Shown here: piece by piece, positions 51,144 through 58,005 of the stretch | Numbering within the stretch: position 1 is the first letter of the stretch | How the letters are laid out: each line of letters begins with the position of its first letter | Source of the DNA: Cedecea lapagei | Lineage (GTDB): Bacteria; Pseudomonadota; Gammaproteobacteria; Enterobacterales; Enterobacteriaceae | NCBI RefSeq assembly: GCF_900635955.1 | Contig: NZ_LR134201.1 | Span: 4,526,001 to 4,590,000, forward strand | Length of the DNA stretch: 64,000 nucleotides | Direction: 5' to 3' | Program-made: the position numbers and the translations under genes | Notes under the pieces: generated by a model | What the model saw: only the letters and a program-made list of their open reading frames with translations | Databases searched by the model: none | Told to the model about the DNA's origin: nothing

Positions 51144-51470
51144 ATGGAGCAGCTACAGCGACTGGCAAGCACTATTGCCGAAACTTACATTCGAGATCTA
51201 AAGCGTGAAACTGGCGATAACACCATTTCTATAGATGGATATACAGGAACGATTGAAGCCAGCCTATTAGCTTCTGGCCTTTTAGATAACGCAGTTTCAT
51301 CAGCTAAAGACCGCTACACGCATGGGTTTGAAACCAAAGCTTACATGATGCTGGCTAACTTAATTTGCCTGGACGGTAAAGAGTATCAGCTAACTACTCA
51401 TGGTATGAAAGTAATCGACTTTATGATTAAAAAAGCATTGAAAAAACAGAGCAATAACAATATTCACTGA
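51144..51470 (+). CDS. Hypothetical protein of the tape-measure operon, 108 aa
   Basis: Between the 56-residue gene (1-bp gap) and the tape-measure gene (8-bp gap). Opens MEQLQRLASTIAETYIRDLKRE and contains GYTGTIEASLLASGLLDNAVSSAKDRYTHGFETKAYMMLANLICL with a basic C-terminus. Not recognised. In tailed phages the genes before the tape measure encode tail assembly chaperones (gpG/gpGT in lambda); this protein is in that position, but no frameshift site or similarity was seen. Confidence 0.65.
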   Translation: MEQLQRLASTIAETYIRDLKRETGDNTISIDGYTGTIEASLLASGLLDNAVSSAKDRYTHGFETKAYMMLANLICLDGKEYQLTTHGMKVIDFMIKKALKKQSNNNIH

Positions 51471-51478
51471 GGTGAAAT

Positions 51479-54400
51479 GTGGAAAAAAGTCTAGGCGGCA
51501 TCTACATCGAGGTAGATATAGAAACAGATAAAATGATTGAATCATCCAGAAAAGCCAAAGCTGAGATGGATGCGCTTTCAAAATCTGTAGAGCGATCCGC
51601 GCCGGGTTTCGACAGGCTGAGTAAGAGTGCCAAAGGCGTATCATCTGCGCTGGCAATGCCAGAAGTAAACAGGCTTTCAAACCAACTAGCCCAACTTTCC
51701 GGCAAGATAGGCGCAGCTTCTGAATCAACGATAGATGCCTCCGTTGCTCAGGACAAATTCAGCGGAGCACTAAGCACCGCAGCAAGCCAACTTGGAGCCG
51801 GGTATGTGACAAACATCGGCTCTGCTACCTCATCACTAATCAAACACGCCAAAGAGGCAGTAAATGCCACCAAAGCCCAGGCTGAAAATGCCCTTGCGGC
51901 AAAAAAAGAAGCTGAAGCCTTGCGGGTCAAAGCCGAGCAATTAGTGGTTGCGGCATCTGCCGAGAAAGCGCAGGCAGAGGCTACGGTACTTTCAACAGAA
52001 TCAGAAGTTAAAGCGGCAGAAGCGATATTTGAAAGAAAACAGGCTGACATCGGATCGCTAGAGGCGCTTCTCGCTCGACAAAAAGAGTCTCTCAAACAGT
52101 CAGAAGCAAACCTACAGATTACTAACTCAGAAAAAGCAGTATCAGAAGCGGCAAGAGCGCGTAGTACTGTCGAAGCCACCAAGGCGAAGATAATCAAGCA
52201 GTCGAACGAGGCCGTAAAAGAAATTTATGACGCCGAGAACAAGGCGGCTAAAGCTAAAGAGGCATCTGCCGCAGCAGCGCTGAAGTTAGCTCAGGCAACG
52301 GCGCTTGAATCCACGGCAAAAGAAACATCAGCGGCGGCGACTAATGCCGCAGCGGTAGCGACAGAAAGGCTTACTCTTGCAGCCAGAGCGCAAACGCTGG
52401 CTATTGTAGGCGCAAGAAGCGCACTGGCATTGCTTGGCGGGACTGGCGGTGTACTTTTGTTGGCCGCTGCTGGTGTTTACCAGCTTTATCAGGCGATGTC
52501 ATACACGAAAGAGATTGACGATTTTAACAAAAAAATAGACGACTCCATCGATAGAATAGACACGCTCAACAATGCTCAGGCAAGGTATGCGGCTGATAAG
52601 TTTGGCAATGATATCGATACTGTTAAAGTCAAAATGGAGCGCTACAGAGCTGAGATAGAAAGCCTTCAAAAATCCATAAGAACAGCACCGGTTCTTCGTA
52701 TCAACACAGATGGCATGGTTCAAAAGTTGAATCAAATGCAGGCTCTTTATGGTGAAGCAGAGCGGCGCGTACTTAGCCTATCTGAGGCATCTGACAGGGC
52801 TTCGATAAGAGCAAGCAAGACTACTACAGTGACGGATCGGCAGGTTGATGCTCAAAACGCACTCAACGACGCCACCAAGTCACTAACACATCAAAATACA
52901 CTTTTGGCAAATTCGCTCACAGAAGGTGAGCAGGCTGCGAAGGATACAGCTCAGCTTGAAGAGTTTGAAAAGAGGTTAAACAGTCTCGGTATTTATGGCG
53001 AGGTTGCTGCTGATGCTGTCGCTAAGTTCGCTTCTGAGCTACAACAGAACAGAGATTTAACGTTGTCAAAGGCTGTGGATGACGCCAAAAACAAAGTTGA
53101 AGAACTCACCATAAGGCTTAAAGAAGGTGAGCAAGCGGCGATTAGATTTAACGCCGCTCGGAATATCAAAGATAGCGGCTGGGATGAAAACTCACAGGAA
53201 GCTAAAGATTATATCGCCTACCAGGAAAAGATATTTGCTCTCAATAAGCAGATATCAGACAAAAGAAAACAGGATAACGCAGACAAGGCCGGTGCTCGTA
53301 AGGATGCAAGCAATGCCGAATCAGTAGCTCAGAAACTGGCGAATCTGAAGCAGCAATCAGAACTTGCCGCCGACTCAGCGCGAGAACTCAGCCGGGAGCA
53401 AGCCACTCTTAAGGCGCAGCAGTCCCTTGGAAAGGCGGCCACGCAAGACCAGATTAAACAGGCCGGTGAGTACGCTGCGAAGACGTGGGATGTGAATAAT
53501 GCCCTTAAAGCTCAGGCAGCAGCCGAAAAGCTTATCCCGGAGCGGCAAGAGTCAACTCGCTACTCGCAGGAAACCAAAGACCTCAAGACGGCACTCGATG
53601 CCAAGAAGATAACTCAGGACGAGTTCAATCAGGCAACTGAGAGAGCCGAGCAGCAGCACCAGTCCAACCTCGCCAAGATTCGCTCTGATGCTGTAGTCAG
53701 TCCTCAGCAGGAAGCAGCAGGGATGGTTGATCCAGTTCAGCAACTGGCTAACGAGAACGCCCGAAAACTAGCCCTTATTCAGCAGTTCGAAACTGAGAAA
53801 GGGAGGATAACGGCTAACGGATTGGCCTTGATGAATGCCGCTAACAAGCAGTATGAGCAGCAGCGCATTGATGCTCAGTGGGAGATTTTCCGCAACCAGA
53901 GCCAATCCAATGAGCTTTTGGCGGCTTCCCTTGATGGTTTGCAAAGTGGAGCGTCAAGCGCCATCACCGGGCTTTTAAATGGAACTCAAAGCCTCAGCGA
54001 GTCATTTGCCAACATTGGCAATACCATTCTGAATAGCGTTGTAAGCAGCCTTGTTCAGATGGGTATGGAGTATGTTAAAAGCGCAGTAATCGGGCAGGCT
54101 GCAAACGCTACCGCCGCATCCAGCGCCGCAGCCACAGGGGCCAGTATAGCGGCATCAATGGCACCTGCTGCCGCTGCCACAAACATAGCCACGATGGGGC
54201 AGGCTTCAACAATTGGCCTTGCCGCCATGAGCGCTTCAATACCGGCGATGCTGGGTATGCTTTCTGGTAGGCGAAAAAATGGCGGCCCGGTAAATGCCGG
54301 AGGGCTTTACGAGTTTGGGGAAGGTAATTTGCCCGAAGTACTTCAAGTGGGCGGCAAAAGCTACATGCTGCCGGGAAACAATGGCCGGGTATTCAGCAAC

Positions 54401-54685
54401 AAGGATGCTACAGGAGCGCCAGCCATCCCCAAAGCTTCAAGCGGCAGCCAATACAATAAATCCGCTGGTAGTGATGCGGGTGTTAATAGCGGCGGTGATG
54501 CTGGGAAGGGTAGCGTTATCCAGCACATCACCTTCGAAATAAACACCACAGGCGGCGTTACAGAGGCAGATTTTGCACGGATTGAGGCGAGAGGTGTGCA
54601 GATAAGCAAAAAAATGGCGCTATTCCACATCCATGATGAAGCAACAAGGCCGGGCGGCATTATCCAACGGCGAGTAAATAAATAA
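51479..54685 (+). CDS. Lambda-type tail tape-measure protein, orphan in the satellite
   Basis: 1068 residues from a GTG at 51479 with AGGTGA upstream. Residues about 130-300 form a long Ala/Glu/Lys-rich coiled coil (AKAEALRVKAEQLV style), then a hydrophobic helix near 315-335 (LLGGTGGVLLLAAAGVYQLY). More helices follow, and the C-terminus has the lambda gpH-type region: small-residue hydrophobic stretch near 855-915, then RKNGGPVNAGGLYEFGEGNLPEVL and SYMLPGNNG near 945. Tape-measure proteins fix tail length and enter the host with the DNA. The frame is intact and no other tail gene is present. Confidence 0.85.
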   Translation: MEKSLGGIYIEVDIETDKMIESSRKAKAEMDALSKSVERSAPGFDRLSKSAKGVSSALAMPEVNRLSNQLAQLSGKIGAASESTIDASVAQDKFSGALSTAASQLGAGYVTNIGSATSSLIKHAKEAVNATKAQAENALAAKKEAEALRVKAEQLVVAASAEKAQAEATVLSTESEVKAAEAIFERKQADIGSLEALLARQKESLKQSEANLQITNSEKAVSEAARARSTVEATKAKIIKQSNEAVKEIYDAENKAAKAKEASAAAALKLAQATALESTAKETSAAATNAAAVATERLTLAARAQTLAIVGARSALALLGGTGGVLLLAAAGVYQLYQAMSYTKEIDDFNKKIDDSIDRIDTLNNAQARYAADKFGNDIDTVKVKMERYRAEIESLQKSIRTAPVLRINTDGMVQKLNQMQALYGEAERRVLSLSEASDRASIRASKTTTVTDRQVDAQNALNDATKSLTHQNTLLANSLTEGEQAAKDTAQLEEFEKRLNSLGIYGEVAADAVAKFASELQQNRDLTLSKAVDDAKNKVEELTIRLKEGEQAAIRFNAARNIKDSGWDENSQEAKDYIAYQEKIFALNKQISDKRKQDNADKAGARKDASNAESVAQKLANLKQQSELAADSARELSREQATLKAQQSLGKAATQDQIKQAGEYAAKTWDVNNALKAQAAAEKLIPERQESTRYSQETKDLKTALDAKKITQDEFNQATERAEQQHQSNLAKIRSDAVVSPQQEAAGMVDPVQQLANENARKLALIQQFETEKGRITANGLALMNAANKQYEQQRIDAQWEIFRNQSQSNELLAASLDGLQSGASSAITGLLNGTQSLSESFANIGNTILNSVVSSLVQMGMEYVKSAVIGQAANATAASSAAATGASIAASMAPAAAATNIATMGQASTIGLAAMSASIPAMLGMLSGRRKNGGPVNAGGLYEFGEGNLPEVLQVGGKSYMLPGNNGRVFSNKDATGAPAIPKASSGSQYNKSAGSDAGVNSGGDAGKGSVIQHITFEINTTGGVTEADFARIEARGVQISKKMALFHIHDEATRPGGIIQRRVNK

Positions 54686-54780
54686 GCTAACGCCGGAGCG
54701 GGCATTACCTTCCGGCTGTTTCATCTATTCCACGCCCTACCCCATGCGCATATGGCAAAACGTTACTTTGGAGTGAACCG

Positions 54781-55104
54781 ATGGACAGAAAACAACGCCT
54801 GAAGGTAAGGCAGGCTCACTACCTGCGAGCATTTGAGGCATTCAACCATTGGGCGGCCTATGGCTACAGACACGACCAGCGGCCACCGCATAACCCCTTG
54901 CCTGATTGTGTCGCTGATATGCGCTGCGAGGCCACTACGCGAGCCGGAACGCCGTGCAAGCGGAAAGATATCTACAGTAATGGGCGGTGCAAATATCATG
55001 GCGGCATGAGCACCGGGGCAAAGACACCAGAAGGTAAAGCGCGGCAGTTGGAAGGGTATCGCCGCTGGCAGGAGAGAAGAAAACAGGCCACCAGCACCGG
55101 GTAA
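54781..55104 (+). CDS. HGGxSTG-domain protein
   Basis: 107 residues. MRCEATTRAGTPCKRKDIYSNGRCKYHGGMSTGAKTPEGKAR has a Cys-x10-Cys ... Cys-x2-His zinc-like arrangement ending in the HGGxSTGxxT motif found in many small phage and satellite proteins, followed by a basic RRWQERRKQ tail. It starts 95 bp after the tape-measure gene. Function unknown; DNA binding is likely given zinc ligands and charge. Confidence 0.82.
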   Translation: MDRKQRLKVRQAHYLRAFEAFNHWAAYGYRHDQRPPHNPLPDCVADMRCEATTRAGTPCKRKDIYSNGRCKYHGGMSTGAKTPEGKARQLEGYRRWQERRKQATSTG

Positions 55105-55769
55105 AAATCACCATAAGGTTACACTAAGGTTTGCGCCTCTTGTTCGCATCAAAATCATTTCACTACCTTTATTCACCGTTACATTTTTCAGGTTAAAGCT
55201 TCGTTTAAAGCCAAGCCATACGAGGCCGTGCGCCACAATTCAAAGCAGGGCTGCAAAGGCTGGATGAGGGGTTGCAGAAGCAATAAATCTTGACTGCTTG
55301 ATACGGATTAACAGGGATGGTTCAGCCGCAACCCCTGCCAGTAAAGGCGAAAGTGCTTTTTCGCACTTTGGACTGTCAAAAATCTAAGTGCGCAAAAAGG
55401 TACGCAGCAAAACAGGCCAATCGCCATGTGAACCGATCTGCCGTAAGCAATTTTAACCGACAGACGAAGCGGATTAGTTTTATTAAGTTAGCGTAAAACG
55501 GAACCCGGATAGTGCGCATAACGACTTTTGAAGGTGCGCAAAATCACCCTACCCCATGAAGTGATAAGAATTGTTAAGGTTCGGCGACCATCCGCCAGGA
55601 TTAGTTACCACTGACAGTTACCACTATTAGTTACCACGGCGGCGGCTCCGGTATAAGCGACAGTAACCGGCTCAGTAACCACGATTAGTAACCACTGGCA
55701 GGGAATGCCGGGCAGCGATACCATTCGACACTGAACACAAGCCTTAACCCCCCTGCAGGAGTCCGAGCG
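55105..55769. other. 665-bp non-coding region with several repeat families
   Basis: No convincing ORF on either strand. It holds a perfect hairpin AAAGTGC-TTTTTC-GCACTTT at 55350-55369, three GTGCGCA(A/T)AA copies at 55388, 55512 and 55534, and the six phased repeats listed separately at 55603-55695. Such a region in a satellite is a natural place for a packaging (cos/pac) site, an RNA gene or a partition-like site; no match to a known cos was seen. Confidence 0.6.
55603..55695 (+). repeat. Six direct repeats AGT(T/A)ACC(A/G), about 13-bp period
   Basis: AGTTACCAC at 55603, 55616 and 55629 (13-bp step), a 24-bp GC-rich gap, then AGTAACC at 55662, 55674 and 55687 (12- and 13-bp steps), all in the same orientation. 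The two sets differ only in the central T/A. The array ends 75 bp before the next ATG. It resembles a binding array for a multimeric protein. Confidence 0.8.
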
Positions 55770-55958
55770 ATGTTAGACCGTCAGAGGCTGGAACAAGCCG
55801 TTATCGAGATAGCCAGGAAAAGCGGCCAGAACGTAGACCGCCACACGCTCTATGAGGTTCGCACCGGGATTGCGCAGGCGTTGCAGGCTAAAGAGCGCCA
55901 TCGGCGCAGGTTGAACGCACCCACCTACCAGTGGAAGAAGCCGCAGTGCTTGAGGTAG
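55770..55958 (+). CDS. Small hypothetical protein, 62 aa
   Basis: ATG at 55770 with AGGAG 9 bp upstream. LDRQRLEQAVIEIARKSGQNVDRHTLYEVRTGIAQALQAKERHRRRLNAP is helical with a strongly basic middle. No family recognised. It converges with the RHH gene on the other strand, 4 bp away. Confidence 0.6.
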   Translation: MLDRQRLEQAVIEIARKSGQNVDRHTLYEVRTGIAQALQAKERHRRRLNAPTYQWKKPQCLR

Positions 55959-55962
55959 CGGG

Positions 55963-56415
55963 CTATGCCGCACTCGCACCAGAATGTGATTGAAGCGCCG
56001 CAGCGATGGCCGCAGAGCCATTCCCCTGACGTTTCCACGCGCTATAGATGTCCTTATCCCACGCTTTCCCTGCTTTTGTCTGATACCCGGCAGCGTTGAT
56101 CCGTTCGGCGATGATTCGCCCATTGTCGAAGCCGTCTCTAATCGTCTGAACCACGACAGCCACCACGGCGGTTTCGTTGTAGGGGTGCGGTGGAATGTCC
56201 TGCTTACCGACAACCAGAGCGGCAGCGGCTTTTTCCATGCGCTCCACCAGCGACAGCAGCCGGTTATCTGGATTGCTGTCAGGGCGATTCAACTTCTGCC
56301 GGATGGCGTCAACAAGCCAGGCGGTTTTATCCTCACCAGATTCATTCACGGCAACAGTGAACGGCTCGATTAAATCGGCAGGAATGCGGAAAGTTACAGA
56401 GAGGGATTTGCTCAT
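55963..56415 (-). CDS. Ribbon-helix-helix protein beside iteron cluster 2
   Basis: 150 residues from the ATG at 56415; a GTG nine bases earlier (56424) is an alternative. The N-terminal KSLSVTFRIPADLIEPFTVAVNESGEDKTAWLVDAIRQKL is a ribbon-helix-helix pattern. The C-terminal IRDGFDNGRIIAERINAAGYQTKAGKAWDKDIYSAWK resembles the helix-turn-helix of recombinase-type proteins (IAERLNAxGYxTKxGKxW). Its promoter must lie in or next to iteron cluster 2, so it may be controlled by the replication protein or be a copy-number regulator. This last point is inference. Confidence 0.72.
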   Translation of the reverse strand: MSKSLSVTFRIPADLIEPFTVAVNESGEDKTAWLVDAIRQKLNRPDSNPDNRLLSLVERMEKAAAALVVGKQDIPPHPYNETAVVAVVVQTIRDGFDNGRIIAERINAAGYQTKAGKAWDKDIYSAWKRQGNGSAAIAAALQSHSGASAA

Positions 56416-56492
56416 GGCAGGCACCGGGTAGTGAAATTACGCTCATTTTATCACCGTAAGACAGTGTAAGACAGGCGAAAGCATTGTTTAGT

Positions 56493-56620
56493 GTTGGTTC
56501 ACTGGCTCTCTGTGTTGGTTCAAAACGGGGTTGTGTTGGTTCAGTTTTTGAAAAAATAACCAATAAAAACAACAATCTTTACAAATTGAACCAACTGAAC
56601 CAACTGAACCAACACCTTTT
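56493..56620. other. Iteron cluster 2, mirror image of cluster 1
   Basis: GTTGGTTCA at 56493, 56514 and 56535 (exact 21-bp steps), an AT-rich 43-bp spacer, then three abutting TGAACCAAC at 56587, 56596 and 56605. Bases 56576-56620 are the exact reverse complement of 50200-50244. The order of tandem and spaced copies is reversed relative to cluster 1, so the two clusters face each other across 6.3 kb. Confidence 0.8.
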
Positions 56621-56750
56621 TGCTTATATATACGAAAAAAATCGGAGCACCATCCATCCCACAATAAGAAATCCTCATTAGAGGAACTAATAATTGTTTA
56701 ATTTTGGCCTGACATGGAGTGATATCACAACTCCCGGCCAGGGGATTACT

Positions 56751-56785
56751 GGTATCCAGATGCGCGGTATCCACGTAGGTATCCA
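56751..56785 (+). repeat. Three GGTATCCA direct repeats
   Basis: Perfect copies at 56751, 56766 and 56778, steps of 15 and 12 bp, in the non-coding stretch between iteron cluster 2 and the next gene. A palindrome GTGATATCAC at 56719-56728 lies just before. Role unknown. Confidence 0.55.
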
Positions 56786-56787
56786 CC

Positions 56788-56806
56788 GAAAAGGCTGTTT
56801 GCGGCC
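56788..56806 (-). terminator. Weak terminator of the gene at 56807
   Basis: On the minus strand AAGGC / GCCTT hairpin followed by four T directly after the stop codon. Confidence 0.5.
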
Positions 56807-57178
56807 TTAATCCATCCGCACTGCTTCCCCGTCGATAGCGTCACGCTTACCGCCAGTATCGCGCACCACCGAGACAGTGCCGGTTAATCCGTAACGGGAG
56901 CAGTTACACCATACCCCCTTGCCAGCGCCAGATTGTGTTGTGTCCTGCCGCTGTTCGTAGCTGGTTATCTTTTCAAGCAGCCCATCGCTTACCATCGCCT
57001 CAAGCGTTCGCCTGGTAGATTCTAGCTGGTGGCGTCTGTCGAACGATTCCATACCGTGAAGCAGGTAGGCCACGCCTGACACATCAAATGGTGGTGCGCC
57101 AATCTCGCTCGTTACCCACTGGCGATGTTCAGGCTCAAAGAAGCTGAGTATCTCTTTTTTACGGCTGGTCATTCTCAT
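56807..57178 (-). CDS. Hypothetical satellite protein, winged-helix-like, 123 aa
   Basis: Opens MRMTSRKKEILSFFEPEHRQWVTSEIGAPPFDVSGVAYLLHGME; helices followed by TRRTLEAMVSDGLLEKITSYEQRQ look like a winged-helix DNA-binding fold, and CNCSRYGLTG is a possible metal or wing segment. Similar ORFs occur near the ends of P4-like islands. The ATG at 57178 (or 57172) lies 9 bp downstream of a strong palindrome, suggesting autoregulation. No experimental function known to me. Confidence 0.7.
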   Translation of the reverse strand: MRMTSRKKEILSFFEPEHRQWVTSEIGAPPFDVSGVAYLLHGMESFDRRHQLESTRRTLEAMVSDGLLEKITSYEQRQDTTQSGAGKGVWCNCSRYGLTGTVSVVRDTGGKRDAIDGEAVRMD

Positions 57179-57187
57179 GGTTGGCTG

Positions 57188-57226
57188 ATTCCTTATTGTG
57201 GGATAGATGTATCATACAATAAGAAT
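57188..57226. promoter_or_regulatory. Nested palindrome upstream of the 56807-57178 gene
   Basis: TTATTGT at 57193-57199 mirrors ACAATAA at 57216-57222 and, inside, GATA mirrors TATC around GATG (57202-57213). Outer bases ATTC/GAAT extend the symmetry with one extra base. This is 9-15 bp upstream of the start codon region and would suit an autorepressor. Confidence 0.6.
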
Positions 57227-57289
57227 GCTAACGGTAAGGTTACGGTAAGGATAAAAAGCGGGCATAAAGGTGTAGCACCCTAAAAAGGC

Positions 57290-57314
57290 GCGTACCCAAG
57301 GGTGTACACAATGA
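57290..57314 (+). repeat. Right-end copy of the GTGTACCC arm-like sequence
   Basis: Agrees with 40533-40557 at 22 of 25 positions in the same orientation and lies 59 bp inside the attR-side yicC remnant. Near-terminal placement at both ends suggests integrase arm sites. Confidence 0.6.
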
Positions 57315-57372
57315 AAAATCGCAATACTTAAAACCCAGTAACCACAAGGCATAGAGCCACCTACTCAACAAA

Positions 57373-57393
57373 CAGATCCAGAACATCGAGTAG
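57373..57393 (+). pseudogene. yicC: Displaced original 3' end of yicC (attR side)
   Basis: CAG ATC CAG AAC ATC GAG TAG reads QIQNIE-stop, the same peptide as the live yicC end at 40403-40423 with four third-position differences. Upstream of it the sequence no longer resembles yicC. This is the host's own gene end, cut off by integration. Its terminator follows at 57404. Confidence 0.8.
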
Positions 57394-57403
57394 CGATATA
57401 TAT

Positions 57404-57430
57404 AAGCCTGCTTCGGGCAGGCTTTTCTTT
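57404..57430 (+). terminator. Original yicC terminator, displaced by the element
   Basis: AAGCCTGC / GCAGGCTT hairpin with a five-base loop and a T-rich tail on the plus strand, 10 bp after the remnant stop codon. Its plus orientation makes sense only as the old end of yicC. Confidence 0.8.
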
Positions 57431-57819
57431 TAGTTATATGCCAAAAGCTGTTCCGCCGTAATAAGCCCCATCTTTTCTAGCTGAATAGCTACCGCACGTG
57501 AAGAACGCCCGAACGCATCGCCTAAGGGGTCAATAGCAACGTTGTTCCCGAAACGCTCCGCCAGCAATAATTTCTCCTCTTCGGTCCAGGGGAAGTAAGA
57601 TTTAGCCGGGCGCCCTTCGGCAAGGTTACGCTGCTGTTTTTCCTCCGGCGTAAGCTTTGCCTTTTTCTGTTTTTCCGGAGTCGCCGTCAGCTCCTCTGCC
57701 AGAGCAAACAACATTCTTATCGCTTCCGGCTTATGCGCTGTAGACTCAGCAGCCAGGATCGCTCCCGTTTCGGGATGTTCCCCTTTCGCCAGCGCTTTTA
57801 ACACCGCTGATATGTCCAT
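57430..57819 (-). CDS. Hypothetical chromosomal protein with SANT/Myb-like C-terminus
   Basis: 129 residues, with GGAGGAGAG as ribosome-binding site. The N-terminal half (MDISAVLKALAKGEHPETGAILAAESTAHKPEAIRMLFALAEEL) is helical, then a basic linker, then YFPWTEEEKLLLAERFGNNVAIDPLGDAFGRSSRAVAIQLEKMGL, like a small SANT/Myb-type helix-turn-helix. It lies outside the element, between the displaced yicC end and yicG, so it is probably native; E. coli has dinD in this place. Function unknown. Confidence 0.75.
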   Translation of the reverse strand: MDISAVLKALAKGEHPETGAILAAESTAHKPEAIRMLFALAEELTATPEKQKKAKLTPEEKQQRNLAEGRPAKSYFPWTEEEKLLLAERFGNNVAIDPLGDAFGRSSRAVAIQLEKMGLITAEQLLAYN

Positions 57820-58005
57820 CGCCTCTCCTCCAATAGTTTTACTAATCCATTAATTTTATAAAGAACAAAACAAACCCAACAAATAAAGAATTGAAATTTA
57901 TTTTCAAATTAAAAAAACTAATCCATATTCATTTAACTTAGAAAATCTCAATCGTGATACAACGCACAAAACGTTACCCTTTACCGCTATTCTGAGGGGA
58001 CAGAT

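Larger units (their letters stand above)
56652..57208. repeat. 21-bp inverted repeat flanking the gene at 56807-57178
   Basis: 56652-56672 and the complement of 57188-57208 agree at 19 of 21 positions (shared core CCCACAATAAG). The right copy forms half of the larger palindrome upstream of the gene. The pair encloses the gene and its terminator. Confidence 0.6.
40404..57377. mobile_element. P4/PICI-type phage satellite integrated in the 3' end of yicC (about 17 kb)
   Basis: Boundaries are set by the duplicated yicC end (40403-40423 and 57373-57393); the crossover is somewhere in this 21-bp near-repeat and the limits given are approximate. Contents in order: tyrosine recombinase, AT-rich unknown gene, AlpA-like regulator, antirepressor, DUF4222, RHH regulator and Icd-like locus, small ORFs, alpha-type primase-helicase, iteron cluster, lipoprotein, tape-measure operon, HGGxSTG protein, repeat-rich non-coding region, RHH protein, second iteron cluster, winged-helix-like gene. 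There are no capsid, terminase, portal or other tail genes, so it would depend on a helper. Whether it excises today is unknown. Confidence 0.85.

Noticed and set aside
51748..52197. Minus-strand frame of 149 codons inside the tape-measure gene
   Set aside because: Ala/Ser-rich antisense of the coiled-coil region; no independent support.
55580..55600. Possible lambda-like cos core (GGCGACC)
   Set aside because: Only seven bases match and the flanks do not; too weak to call a cos site.
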